From Massilia agri (GTDB lineage: Bacteria > Pseudomonadota > Gammaproteobacteria > Burkholderiales > Burkholderiaceae_D), in NCBI RefSeq assembly GCF_024753255.1, contig NZ_JANUHA010000003.1, forward strand, positions 186,001 to 250,000: DNA of 64,000 bases, written 5' to 3'. A program made the position numbers and the translations under genes. Under the pieces are notes generated by a model. It was not told the origin of the DNA. It ran no database searches and saw only the letters and a program-made list of their open reading frames with translations. Positions 12,037-21,235 of the stretch are shown piece after piece. Position 1 is the first letter of the stretch; each line of letters starts with the position of its first letter.

Positions 12037-14084
12037 TCGGCCTTCCTTTCGGCCGGCCCCGTATCCTGCTTCGGCGCCGCTTGCGCGGAACGGAGCTGGG
12101 CCAGCGTACTGTTGATCGCTTCGGTGAACCTGTCGATGTCGATCGGCTTGGTCAGGTAGCGGTTGAAGCCCGCCGCCTGCCCGCGCTCGATGTCGCGCTG
12201 CATGGCGTTGGCGGTGAGGGCGATGACGGGGATGTTGCTGGTGAGCGGATCGGCGCGCAATTGGCGCAGCACCTCGATGCCGCTCATGCCCGGCAGGTTC
12301 AGGTCCATCAGGATGATCTCCGGCCGGTGCGCGCGCGCCAGCGACAATCCCATGTGGCCGTCGGGCGCCGACAGCAGGCGCAGGTCCTGGCGGAAGCGCA
12401 CGATCTCCTCCACCAGGCGCAGGTTGGCCGGATTGTCCTCGACGTAGAGGATCAGGTGTGGCTCGCCTTCGCTCGGCAGGGCCTGCACGTCTTCCGCCTC
12501 TTCCACCGGCCCTTCCGGCGCATGCGGCGCCAGCGGCGCGGTGGTGGCGAGCTCGATCCAGAACACGCTGCCCACGCCCGGGCTGCTGGTCACGCCGATC
12601 TCCCCGCCCATCAGTTCGACCAGGCGCTTGGTCACCACCAGGCCGATGCCGGTGCCCTCCTGCTGGCCGCCTTCCTGGCCGAGGCGGTTGAAGGGCTGGA
12701 ACAGGCTCGCGACCTGTTCGGCATCCAGGCCCGCGCCGGTGTCCTGCACCGACAGGCGGATCCGGGCCGGGCCCACCTGCTCGCAGCCGAGCACCACGGC
12801 GCCGGCCTCGCGGTTGTACTTCACCGCGTTCGACAGGAGGTTCAGCAAGACCTGCTTCAAACGCGTGCGGTCGGCCAGCACCACGGCGCCCGGCACGTCA
12901 GGATACAGCACGCGCACCCCGCGGCCGGCCGCGATCGGCTCGACCATGGTGCGGGTTTCCTGCAGGGTGTCGGCAAGCGCCACCGGCTCCATCGAGAGGG
13001 TCACCGTGCCCGACTCCACCTTGGCCAGGTCGAGGATCTCGTTGATCAGGGTGAGCAGGTGGCGGCCGCTCTTCAGGATGTGGTTCGCGAACTCCTTCTT
13101 CTGCTCCAGGGTCGAGGGCAGCGAATCGGACGTCAATATCTGGGCGAAGCCGAGGATGGCGTTGAGCGGGGTGCGCAGCTCGTGGCTCATCGAGGAAAGG
13201 AAGGCGGATTTCGCCTGGTTGGCGCTGCGCGCCTCCTCGATCGCATTGGCCAGTTCGGCATTGGCCAGGGCCAGCTGCAGGGTGCGTTCGTCGACGCGCT
13301 GCTCGAGCTGCTCGTTCAGGCGCATCACTTCCTGCTGGGCGCGCGAACGCTCGGCCGCCTCGCGCGCGATCTCGGTGCTGGAGGTTTCCAGCTCGCGGGT
13401 GCGGCCCTCGATCTCGAGCAGCATGGCATTGAAGGAGTCGACCAGCTCGCCCGCCTCGTCGTCGCTGATGCGCGGCGCGCGGCGCGAATAGTCGCGGGTG
13501 GCGACCACGTCGCGCGCGATCTCGGTGATCGCGATGATCGGCGCCGTCACCACGCGCCCCATGCGCCGCATCAGGAGGTAGGCCACGCCCATCGCCAGCA
13601 GGGTCACGCCCAGGGCGATGCTGAGGTAGTCGAGGGTACGCGCCAGCAGCCGGTTCTCGGCGCGCAGGTAGACCGTGCCGAGGGTCTCGCCGTTCTCGAC
13701 GATGCGCTGGTGGACCACCAGGTCGTCGCGGTCGCTCCTGGGCGTCCCCGACAGCTGCAGGGGCATGGGGCGCGCCTCGTCCCTGGCCTGGTAGGAGGCG
13801 AACAGGTCGCCGTTGGCGTCATAGATGGCGGCCGCGCGCACCATCGGGCGGGTGCGCAGCAGCGCCAGGTTCTCCTTGGCCAGGCGCGGATCATCGAAAG
13901 TGAGCGCGGCCGAGGTCATGTGCCCGACCAGCTCGGCCTGGGTCGAGAGGTCGTTCAACAGGGAGCGCTGGTAACTGCGCAGGTCGTAGGCGATGATGAC
14001 GGCGATCGACACCAGCAGCGCGGCGAGCGTGGTGGACATCACCACCGACACCAGCTTGCTGCGGATCGAGCGCGGCGGTGTCAT
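12033..14084 (-). CDS. Membrane hybrid sensor histidine kinase
   Basis: This kinase senses an unknown periplasmic signal and probably phosphorylates the overlapping downstream GGDEF-EAL protein. Its parts are an N-terminal membrane helix (VVMSTTLAALLVSIAVIIAYDL), a periplasmic CHASE8-like domain, a second helix (LSIALGVTLLAMGVAYLLM) and a HAMP segment. HisKA follows (SSMSHELRTPLNAILG), then HATPase (LLSNAVKYN, DTGAGL, GTGIGLVV) and a C-terminal REC (ILMDLNLPGMSG, TKPID). I chose the ATG at 14084 (683 residues). It has a GGAGG 6 bases upstream and begins just before the membrane helix; an upstream ATG at 14141 would add 19 unlikely residues. Confidence 0.93.
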   Translation of the reverse strand: MTPPRSIRSKLVSVVMSTTLAALLVSIAVIIAYDLRSYQRSLLNDLSTQAELVGHMTSAALTFDDPRLAKENLALLRTRPMVRAAAIYDANGDLFASYQARDEARPMPLQLSGTPRSDRDDLVVHQRIVENGETLGTVYLRAENRLLARTLDYLSIALGVTLLAMGVAYLLMRRMGRVVTAPIIAITEIARDVVATRDYSRRAPRISDDEAGELVDSFNAMLLEIEGRTRELETSSTEIAREAAERSRAQQEVMRLNEQLEQRVDERTLQLALANAELANAIEEARSANQAKSAFLSSMSHELRTPLNAILGFAQILTSDSLPSTLEQKKEFANHILKSGRHLLTLINEILDLAKVESGTVTLSMEPVALADTLQETRTMVEPIAAGRGVRVLYPDVPGAVVLADRTRLKQVLLNLLSNAVKYNREAGAVVLGCEQVGPARIRLSVQDTGAGLDAEQVASLFQPFNRLGQEGGQQEGTGIGLVVTKRLVELMGGEIGVTSSPGVGSVFWIELATTAPLAPHAPEGPVEEAEDVQALPSEGEPHLILYVEDNPANLRLVEEIVRFRQDLRLLSAPDGHMGLSLARAHRPEIILMDLNLPGMSGIEVLRQLRADPLTSNIPVIALTANAMQRDIERGQAAGFNRYLTKPIDIDRFTEAINSTLAQLRSAQAAPKQDTGPAERKAE

Positions 14085-14430
14085 GCGGCCTCCGGCCGGA
14101 CGCGTCGGCCGGCAAGGCGTCCAGGCGCCGCCGTGCCGCACGGTTGCGCCGGCCCCATCCGGTTACGCGCAAATCGTTCGAGCGGCATTCTGGGTCCTGC
14201 AAAAAACGGAAAATGGGAGCTCCGCCAGTCGGCCGGCGGGCGACTCCAGCATAGCCTACCGTAAAGTGTCATGTCGCACGGAACCTTTCACAATTCAAGC
14301 TGTCGCGCGCTCATCAATACAGCATGCGCTACGGGCAGCATTTAATGGCGTCACGATGTGCCGGATTGGTGCGGAGCGCGCTAGAATGAATTGCGCGCCT
14401 GCATACCGCGCTGCATCAAGGAGTAACGCC
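14085..14430. other. Intergenic region before pncC, no gene seen
   Basis: The stretch between the divergent hybrid kinase and pncC genes has no supported gene. A TAGAAT hexamer (14391-14396) inside a GCGCGC inverted repeat could be a -10 box for the pncC transcript, but no matching -35 is visible. Confidence 0.4.
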
Positions 14431-14493
14431 GTGTCGCGCATTATGCTTGATCCTTTCATCGGCCTGGACTGTACCCAAAGGAGCCTCCCGTGA
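14431..14493 (+). CDS. Possible 20-residue leader ORF overlapping pncC
   Basis: GTG at 14431 is preceded by AAGGAG (14418-14423) with a 7-base spacer. The frame runs for 20 codons and its TGA (14491-14493) overlaps the GTG start of pncC as GTGA. The downstream Shine-Dalgarno (AAAGGAG, 14477-14483) lies inside the ORF. The peptide is MSRIMLDPFIGLDCTQRSLP and resembles nothing I know. The layout suggests translational coupling, but such a short ORF could arise by chance. Confidence 0.35.
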   Translation: MSRIMLDPFIGLDCTQRSLP

Positions 14494-14972
14494 CCAACGA
14501 TATTTTCGATCTTGCCAGCAAAGTAGGCCGGGCGCTCGAGGCCAAGCGCCTGGTCCTGGCCACCGCCGAATCCTGCACCGGCGGCGGCGTGTCCCAAGCC
14601 ATCACCGACATCGCCGGCTCCACCGCCTGGTTCGACTGCGGCTTCGTCACCTATTCCAACGCCTCCAAGACCGAGTTGCTGGACGTGCCGGCCGCGCTGA
14701 TCGCGCAGTTCGGCTCGGTCAGCGAGGAAGTCGCCGGCCGCATGGCCGAGGGCGCACTCGGCAACAGCACGGCCGACGTCGCGGTCTCGACCACGGGCAT
14801 CGCCGGACCGACCGGCGCGGTGCCGGGCAAGCCGGTGGGCACGGTCTGCTTCGGCTGGGCGCGCGGCGACACGACCTTCACCGAGCGCCTGGTCTTCCAG
14901 GGCGACCGCCAGGCGGTGCGCGACCAGGCCGTGGCGCACGCGCTACAGGGGCTGTTGCGCTTCATCGAGTAG
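14490..14972 (+). CDS. pncC: Nicotinamide-nucleotide amidohydrolase (CinA C-terminal domain family)
   Basis: The enzyme deamidates nicotinamide mononucleotide to nicotinate mononucleotide, recycling NAD breakdown products. The 160-residue protein is the stand-alone CinA C-terminal domain, with ATAESCTGGGVSQAITDIAGS at 24-44, the TYSNASKTELL region and the TTGIAGPTGAVPGKPVGTVCFG signature. The length is normal for PncC. The GTG start has an AAAGGAG 6 bases upstream. The metallophosphatase gene begins 2 bases after its stop, so the two are probably co-transcribed. Confidence 0.93.
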   Translation: MTNDIFDLASKVGRALEAKRLVLATAESCTGGGVSQAITDIAGSTAWFDCGFVTYSNASKTELLDVPAALIAQFGSVSEEVAGRMAEGALGNSTADVAVSTTGIAGPTGAVPGKPVGTVCFGWARGDTTFTERLVFQGDRQAVRDQAVAHALQGLLRFIE

Positions 14973-14974
14973 AC

Positions 14975-15901
14975 ATGGGCGCAATAGCGCGCCCTCGCCG
15001 GCGCGTACTGGCGGCGCTGCTGTTCGCGGCCGGCGCCCCCGTGCCGGCGTTCCCGGCCGCTACCGGGACCGAAGCCTACACCGTTTATGCGGCGGGGGAC
15101 ATCGCGCGCTGCAAGCATCCCGACCCGCGCTGGTCCGGCGCCGCCGCCACCGCCGCCCTGGTCGAGCCGCTGCTGCGCGCCGATCCCCGGTCGGCGGTGC
15201 TGAGCCTGGGCGACCACACCTATCCGGTTGGCGCGGCCAGCGAATTCGAGAAGTGCTACGCCCCGACCTGGGGACGTTTTCGCGACCGCACCTGGCCCAC
15301 GCCCGGCAACCATGAATACGCCACGCCGGGGGCCAAGCCCTATTTCGCCTACTTCGGCGAGCGCGCCGGACGCGCGGGGCGAAGTTATTACAGCCTGCGG
15401 CTCGGCAGCTGGCATGTGATCTCGCTCGACAGCAACCTGAAGGGCGCGGCCCACGCGGCGCAGATCGCCTGGCTGCGCACCGAGCTTGCCAAAGATCCCG
15501 CACCCTGCACGCTCGCCTTCTGGCACCACCCGCTGTACAGTTCGGGCGGCCATCCGCCGCCGGGCCGCATGCGCGACGCTTACCGAGTGCTGCATGCGGC
15601 CGGCGCCGAGCTGGTGCTGTCGGGCCACGACCACGACTACGAACGCTTCGCCCGCCAGGACGCCGACGGCCGGATCGATCCGGAACGCGGGGTGCGCCAG
15701 TTCGTGGTCGGCACCGGCGGCGCCTATGCCACGCCCTTCATTTTCTTCCAGCCCAACAGCGAGGCGCGCGAAGCGAACCTCGATGGCGTGCTGGAGCTGC
15801 GCCTGCTGGCGGACGCCTACGAGTGGCGCTTCCTGCCCGCGCATCCTGGCCGGGTTCCTGCGGGCAGCACGCCTGACCGCGGCCGCCAGGCATGCTCTTG
15901 A
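14975..15901 (+). CDS. Secreted purple-acid-phosphatase-like metallophosphoesterase
   Basis: This 308-residue calcineurin-like phosphoesterase is probably exported: after RRR comes a hydrophobic stretch (VLAALLFAAGAPVPAFPAA). Metal-binding motifs occur in order: GDIARC, SLGDHTYP, PTPGNHEY, FWHHPLYSSG and SGHDHDYERF. These make a complete dinuclear metal centre. The organic phosphate substrate cannot be told. The ATG at 14975 starts 2 bases after the pncC stop and precedes the signal peptide; longer upstream readings of the frame run through pncC and are not plausible. Confidence 0.86.
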   Translation: MGAIARPRRRVLAALLFAAGAPVPAFPAATGTEAYTVYAAGDIARCKHPDPRWSGAAATAALVEPLLRADPRSAVLSLGDHTYPVGAASEFEKCYAPTWGRFRDRTWPTPGNHEYATPGAKPYFAYFGERAGRAGRSYYSLRLGSWHVISLDSNLKGAAHAAQIAWLRTELAKDPAPCTLAFWHHPLYSSGGHPPPGRMRDAYRVLHAAGAELVLSGHDHDYERFARQDADGRIDPERGVRQFVVGTGGAYATPFIFFQPNSEAREANLDGVLELRLLADAYEWRFLPAHPGRVPAGSTPDRGRQACS

Positions 15902-15935
15902 CCCGCGCCCGTTATACTAGCGACCGGAGCACGCC

Positions 15936-18755
15936 ATGAAGACCTTCTCGCTGCTCAAGCCTTTCATCCTGCTGTCCCTGTTCATGCTCGCATCCCTCCC
16001 TTCCGCCGACACCCCCGCCCAGACCCCGCTGCCCACCGTGGCTTTCGAGAAGACCACCCTGTCCAACGGACTGCAGCTGATCCTGGTCGAAGACCGGCGC
16101 CTGCCCATCGTGGCGGTCAACATCTGGTACCACGTCGGCCCGGCCAACGAGGCCCCCGGCCTGCGCGGCTTCGCCCACCTGTTCGAGCACATGATGTTCT
16201 CGGCCACCCGCCACATCCCGCGCGGCCTGGCCGACCAGCTGCTGGAGGGCGCCGGCGCGACCGACAGCAACGGCAGCACCGACTACGACCGCACCAATTA
16301 CTACGACACCGTGCCTTCGAACCAGCTGGAACTCGCCCTGTGGGTGCACGCCGACCGCATGGGCTACCTGCTCGACGTGCTCGACCAGAAGGCCCTGACC
16401 AACCAGCAGGACGTGGTGCGCAACGAGCGCCGCCAGACCGTCGAGGGCGAGCCCTATGGCGTGGTGGAGGAAGCCCTCGCGCATGCGATGTTCCCCAAGG
16501 ACCACCCCTATTACTCCCCGATCATCGGTTCGCACGCCGACATCCAGGCGGCGAAGCTGGAGGACGTGCGCCAGTTCTTCGCGCGCTACTACGGCCCGAA
16601 CAACGCCAGCATCGTGATCGCCGGCGACATCGACAAGGCCAGGACGCGCGCCCTGGTGGAACGCTACTTCGGCGGCCTGCGCCGCAGCGAACCGGTGGCG
16701 CGCCCCATCGTGGCGACGCCGCCGATCACCAGCGAGCGCCGGGTCGTGGTGCACGACCGGGTCGAGCTGCCGCGCATCTATATGGGCTGGCTCACCCCGA
16801 AGGCCTACCAGCCGGGCGACATCGAGCTGGCGGTGGCCGCCGAGATCCTCGGCGGCGGCAAGTCGAGCCGCCTGTATAAAAAACTGGTCTACGAGCGCCA
16901 GATCGCGCAGGAGATCGACGCGGCCCAGAATTCCTATGGCATCACCTCTACTTTTGTGATCGACGTCATCGCGAGGAATGGCGTCGATGTACGCACCCTG
17001 GAAGCGGCGATCGACGCCGAGCTGGCCGAGTTGCGCGAGCACGGCCCGTCCCAGCGCGAAGTCGAGCGGGCCCGCAACAGCCTCGAGACGGCGCTCCTGA
17101 GCTCCATCGAAAAACTGGGCGGCGACGGCCTGGCCGACCAGCTGAACCACTACAACCAATACACGGGCGACCCGGGCTACCTCGGCAAGGACATCGAGCA
17201 GCTGCGCCGCGTGAGTCCGCAGGACGTGCAGCGCGTGGTGCGCGCCTATCTGGCCAGATCCTCGCGCGCGGTCGTCACCGGCCTGCCGGGCAGTCCCGTG
17301 CTCAATGATCCGCCGCGTCCACGCGCGCCGCGGGCGAGCAAAGCCGCCGGCAAGGCGGTCCAGGGCATCAACACGCCGGAAGCCTGGCGCGCCAAGGCCC
17401 CGAAGCCCGGACCGGCCCCTGGCTTCACGCTGCCGCAAGGCGAGACCTTCAGGCTGGCCAACGGCCTCACGGTGCTGCACCACCACAATCCGGCCCTGCC
17501 CCTGGTATCGGCGCAGTTGCTCATCAAGAGCGGCAACGCGGCCAATCCGGCGCTTCTCCCGGGCCTGGCCGGCTTCACGGCCCAGATGCTGGAAGAAGGC
17601 ACGGCCACCCGCAGCGCGCCGCAGATCGCCGACGAGATCGCCCAGCTCGGCGCCTTCCTCGACGCCGGCAGCGGCGTCGATGCGTCCTCGGTCTCGCTGC
17701 TGGCCCTGCGCGCCAACTTCGCGCCCGCCCTCGACATCCTGGCCGACGTCGTCCTGCACCCGGCCTTCCCGACCGCCGAAGTCGAGCGCCAGCGCGCCAG
17801 CCGCGTGAATGACCTGATCCAGCAGCGCGACGACCCCGAAGCCGTGGCGGCAGTCGCCGCCGCCGGGGCGTTCTGGGGCAGCCGCCACCCGAAGGGCTAC
17901 GGCCAACTCGGCACCGAGCCGGCGATCCGCAGTGTGACCCGCGAGGACCTGGTGAACTTCTGGCGCCGCCACTACGTGCCCTCGAATGCGGCGCTGGTGG
18001 TGTCGGGAGACGTCAAGCTCGCGGAACTGAAAGCATTGGTGGAATCGCGCTTCGGCGCCTGGAAGACTGCGGAAGCGCCGGACAGCGAACCCGGCGGCCC
18101 GGAGGGAAGCCGCGCGCGGCTGGTGGTGGTCGACGAGCCGGGCGCCGGCCAGACGGCGCTGCGCGTGATCGGCCCCGGCGTGGCGCGCACGACGCCGGAC
18201 TTCGCGGCCCTGCAGGTGATGAACGGCGCCCTGGGCGGCATGTTCTCCAGCCGCCTGAACAACAACCTGCGCGAGACCAAGGGCTACACCTACGGCATCT
18301 ACTCGGGCTTCCGCTTCGACCGCACGCCCGGCCCCTTCCTGATCGACAGCACCGTCGAACGGGCGCATACGGGCGCCTCGGTGCGTGAGATCTTCAGGGA
18401 GGTCGAGGGCATGCGCGAAGCGCCGCTGCCGGCCGCCGAACTGACGGCGGCGCGCGACGCCCTGCTGCTGTCGCTGCCGGGGCAGTTCGAGACCAATGCC
18501 GACGTCGGCGCCAGCCTGGCGGAACTGTTCGTCTACGGCCTGCCGCTCGATTACTACAAAGGCCTGCCGGCACAGCTGCGCGCCGTCACGGCCGGCCAGG
18601 TGCAGGACGTGGCGCGCAAATACCTCGACCCGCAGCAGATGAAGGTGATCGCCGTCGGCGACAGGAAGCGCATCCTGCCGCAGATGCAGCCGCTCGGGCT
18701 GGGGACGGCGGAGGTGCGTGACAGCGACGGACAGCTGCCCCGGCAGACGCCCTAG
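15936..18755 (+). CDS. M16-family zinc metalloprotease, two-domain, secreted
   Basis: This 939-residue protein is an insulinase/pitrilysin-type peptidase with a signal peptide (LLKPFILLSLFMLASLPSADTPA). The N-terminal M16 unit has the inverted zinc motif HLFEHMMF and downstream NERRQTVEGEPYG. The second unit (from about residue 500) lacks HxxEH and is probably a non-catalytic partner, as is normal for this family. It likely degrades peptides in the periplasm. A TATACT hexamer (15913-15918) could be its -10 box, and GGAG precedes the ATG. The small TPR gene follows by 20 bases. Confidence 0.93.
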   Translation: MKTFSLLKPFILLSLFMLASLPSADTPAQTPLPTVAFEKTTLSNGLQLILVEDRRLPIVAVNIWYHVGPANEAPGLRGFAHLFEHMMFSATRHIPRGLADQLLEGAGATDSNGSTDYDRTNYYDTVPSNQLELALWVHADRMGYLLDVLDQKALTNQQDVVRNERRQTVEGEPYGVVEEALAHAMFPKDHPYYSPIIGSHADIQAAKLEDVRQFFARYYGPNNASIVIAGDIDKARTRALVERYFGGLRRSEPVARPIVATPPITSERRVVVHDRVELPRIYMGWLTPKAYQPGDIELAVAAEILGGGKSSRLYKKLVYERQIAQEIDAAQNSYGITSTFVIDVIARNGVDVRTLEAAIDAELAELREHGPSQREVERARNSLETALLSSIEKLGGDGLADQLNHYNQYTGDPGYLGKDIEQLRRVSPQDVQRVVRAYLARSSRAVVTGLPGSPVLNDPPRPRAPRASKAAGKAVQGINTPEAWRAKAPKPGPAPGFTLPQGETFRLANGLTVLHHHNPALPLVSAQLLIKSGNAANPALLPGLAGFTAQMLEEGTATRSAPQIADEIAQLGAFLDAGSGVDASSVSLLALRANFAPALDILADVVLHPAFPTAEVERQRASRVNDLIQQRDDPEAVAAVAAAGAFWGSRHPKGYGQLGTEPAIRSVTREDLVNFWRRHYVPSNAALVVSGDVKLAELKALVESRFGAWKTAEAPDSEPGGPEGSRARLVVVDEPGAGQTALRVIGPGVARTTPDFAALQVMNGALGGMFSSRLNNNLRETKGYTYGIYSGFRFDRTPGPFLIDSTVERAHTGASVREIFREVEGMREAPLPAAELTAARDALLLSLPGQFETNADVGASLAELFVYGLPLDYYKGLPAQLRAVTAGQVQDVARKYLDPQQMKVIAVGDRKRILPQMQPLGLGTAEVRDSDGQLPRQTP

Positions 18756-18775
18756 AGGCGGCTTGGAGAAACAGC

Positions 18776-19120
18776 ATGAATCCATTGGTTCAACGCTTGG
18801 AAAACATGCTCGAGGCGGGCAGCGACAACCTGTTGTTGCGCTTTGGCCTGGGCAAGGCTTATGCGGAGGCGCAGCAGTACGACCAGGCCATCGCGCATCT
18901 GGAACAAGCTGTCGTGTTCGATCCGATGCATTCGAGTTCCTGGTTCTGGCTGGGGCGCGCCCAGTACGAGCATGGCCGCTTCGATGATGCCAAACGGAAC
19001 CTGGGCAAGGCCGTGCAGGTTGCGTCCGAACGAAAAGACAGCCAAACGGTGAAAATGGCCGAGGTCTTTTTACGCAGGATCGAGAAACTGGACCTCCCTG
19101 GCCAGGTAAGGCGATCCTGA
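18776..19120 (+). CDS. Small TPR-repeat protein
   Basis: This 114-residue soluble protein contains two clear tetratricopeptide repeats: GLGKAYAEAQQYDQAIAHLEQAVVFDP and SWFWLGRAQYEHGRFDDAKRNLGKAV. Such proteins are scaffolds; no partner can be named. GGAG lies 9 bases before the ATG. It follows the M16 protease gene closely and may be co-transcribed. No signal peptide is visible, so it is probably cytoplasmic. Confidence 0.85.
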   Translation: MNPLVQRLENMLEAGSDNLLLRFGLGKAYAEAQQYDQAIAHLEQAVVFDPMHSSSWFWLGRAQYEHGRFDDAKRNLGKAVQVASERKDSQTVKMAEVFLRRIEKLDLPGQVRRS

Positions 19121-19182
19121 CAGCTGGTGGCCGCGCGCGCTCGAGGCGTTCGCGTGCTCGGCCACACGGCCGGTCTGCTACA

Positions 19183-19203
19183 CTGGTTTGTTCATCAAAC
19201 CAG
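19183..19203. promoter_or_regulatory. Perfect inverted repeat before the PhoD-like gene
   Basis: CTGGTTTG and CAAACCAG form a perfect 8-bp inverted repeat with a 5-base spacer. It overlaps a TACACT -10-like hexamer (19179-19184) and ends 12 bases before the start codon. It could be an operator or an RNA hairpin covering the start. Confidence 0.4.
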
Positions 19204-19215
19204 CACCGTGTCCGA

Positions 19216-21195
19216 TTGACCCAGACTCCTGTTCCCGATGGCCTGCCTCCCGTGCTCGCCGGTCCCCTCCTGCGCCGCCTCGAGCCGGGCCGCCTGGTGC
19301 TATGGCTGGTCGGCAGCGCGCCGCTCGACCTGACCCTGGTGCTGGCGCCCAGGGCAGGCGCGCCCCGGCGCCTGGCGCTCGATGCGAGCCGCTGCCGTGT
19401 GATGCGCGTCGGCCGCCACGCCTGCGTGCACCTGATCGATGTCGTCCTGCCCGAGCCGCTGCCGCAAGACACCATCATCGAGTACGACCTGCTGCTTACA
19501 CAGGACGACGGCAGCGAAGCCGGCATCGCCCGCTGGGCGCCGCACCTGCTGCACGACGGCGCGACGCGGCCCAACCTGGTGCTGCGCAGCCGCAGCGACA
19601 ATATCCTGTTCGGCTCCTGCCGCAAGCCGCATCATCCCGCGCCCGACGGCCTGGCGCGCGCCGACGCCCTGCTGGCCGAACACATCGAACAGGCCGAGGA
19701 GCGGCCCGCCATGCTCATGATGTGCGGCGACCAGGTGTATGCCGACGATGTGGCGGGCCCGATGCTGGCGGCGATCCACGCGCTGATCCGGCGCCTCGAC
19801 CTCTATGCTGAATGCCTGGAAGGCGCGGTGGTCGCAGACAGCGAAGCGTTGTACCGCCACCAGGCCAGTTACTACCGGCGCGAAGAGCTGCTGCCGGCGA
19901 CCAGGTCCAACGATGCACTGCGCGACCGCTTCTTCGGCGGCAGCGAAAAGCCGATCTTCACGACGGCCAATGCGCACAACCACCTGGTGACCCTGGCCGA
20001 GGTGATGGCCATGTACCTGCTGGTCTGGTCCCCGGTGCCATGGCGGCTGGTGGCGGATGCGCCGGCGCCGCCTTTGGCGCCCAGGCATGCACAGCGCTGG
20101 CGGCGCGAGTCACGGGACCTGGCGGGCTTCTGCCGCGACCTGCCACAGTCCGCCCGGCTGCTCGCCCACGTGCAGACGCTGATGATCTTCGACGACCATG
20201 ACATCACCGACGACTGGAACCTGTCGGCCAAGTGGGAATCCACCGTCTACGGGCACCCCTTCGCGCGCCGCATCGTGGGCAATGCGCTGATCGCCTACAT
20301 GCTGTGCCAGGGCTGGGGCAACCGCCCGGATGTCTTCAATACGGTACTGGACGACATGGCGATGCTGGTCTCGACGGCCGACGGGGACGGCCGGCTGGAT
20401 GCGCCGGTGCAGGACGCGCTGGTCAGGCGCCTGCTGTCCTTCCGCCAGTGGGATTTCGTCATCCGGACCAAGCCCACCATCATCGTGCTCGATATCCGCA
20501 CCCGGCGCTGGCGCAACCGGCGCCGGCCGGGTCACCCTTCGGGCCTGATGGACTGGGAATCGCTCACCGAGCTGCAGCACGAGCTGCTCGACGAGACGGC
20601 GGCCGTCATCGTCTCGCCGACGCCCATGTTCGGGGTCAAGCTGATCGAGGTGGTGCAAAGGATCGCCACCTTCGTCGGCCATGCCCTGACCGTCGACGCC
20701 GAGAACTGGATGGCGCATCGTGGCGCGGCCAGCAGCATGCTCAATATCTTCCGCCACTCGCGCACCCCGGGCAATTACGTACTCCTGTCGGGCGACGTGC
20801 ACTACTCCTTCGCCTACGACGTCGAGGTGCGCGACTCGGAACGCCCGCAGCATGTGTGGCAGATCACCAGCAGCGGCATCAAGAACGAGTTCCCGCGCCG
20901 CCTGCTCGACTGGTTCGACCGCCTGAACCGCTGGCTGTTTTCGCCACGCTCGCCGCTGAACTGGTTCACCCAGCGCCGCGATCTCGCCCTCACGCCGCAC
21001 CTGCCCGACGCGCGCCAGCACGGCGAACGGGTCTGGAACGGCGCCGGCATCGGCCAGGTGTGGCTCGACGCACAGGGGCGGCCGGTACGCATCGTGCAGC
21101 ACAATGCCGACGGCCGGCCATCGACGCGCTTCCTGGCGCCGGACCAGGAAGCGTCGACTGCAGCGGCTTCCGGGCAGCCCCTGGGGAAGCACTGA
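19216..21195 (+). CDS. PhoD-like alkaline phosphatase family protein
   Basis: This 659-residue metallophosphatase of the PhoD type has ILFGSCRKPHHP, MLMMCGDQVYADDV, TLMIFDDHDITDDWN and VLLSGDVHYSFAYDVEV. These are the metal-binding motifs of the family in the right order. No signal peptide or Tat motif is visible, unlike classical PhoD, so it may act in the cytoplasm. The start is uncertain: the frame opens at TTG 19216 with no ATG nearby, and a GTG lies at 19252. The preceding inverted repeat may mark its promoter. Confidence 0.82.
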   Translation: MTQTPVPDGLPPVLAGPLLRRLEPGRLVLWLVGSAPLDLTLVLAPRAGAPRRLALDASRCRVMRVGRHACVHLIDVVLPEPLPQDTIIEYDLLLTQDDGSEAGIARWAPHLLHDGATRPNLVLRSRSDNILFGSCRKPHHPAPDGLARADALLAEHIEQAEERPAMLMMCGDQVYADDVAGPMLAAIHALIRRLDLYAECLEGAVVADSEALYRHQASYYRREELLPATRSNDALRDRFFGGSEKPIFTTANAHNHLVTLAEVMAMYLLVWSPVPWRLVADAPAPPLAPRHAQRWRRESRDLAGFCRDLPQSARLLAHVQTLMIFDDHDITDDWNLSAKWESTVYGHPFARRIVGNALIAYMLCQGWGNRPDVFNTVLDDMAMLVSTADGDGRLDAPVQDALVRRLLSFRQWDFVIRTKPTIIVLDIRTRRWRNRRRPGHPSGLMDWESLTELQHELLDETAAVIVSPTPMFGVKLIEVVQRIATFVGHALTVDAENWMAHRGAASSMLNIFRHSRTPGNYVLLSGDVHYSFAYDVEVRDSERPQHVWQITSSGIKNEFPRRLLDWFDRLNRWLFSPRSPLNWFTQRRDLALTPHLPDARQHGERVWNGAGIGQVWLDAQGRPVRIVQHNADGRPSTRFLAPDQEASTAAASGQPLGKH

Positions 21196-21235
21196 TCATC
21201 CGGCTTGCGCTGTCCAGCCACTCCTGGAAGGCACG

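Noticed and set aside
14081-14939. Minus-strand open frames upstream of and over pncC
   Set aside because: They lack family motifs and ribosome-binding sites and overlap well-supported genes or regulatory sequence.
15912-19625. 1237-residue open frame on the minus strand
   Set aside because: It is antisense to the M16 protease and neighbours, has repetitive Arg/His/Gln-rich composition and no domain; such frames arise from high GC at third positions.
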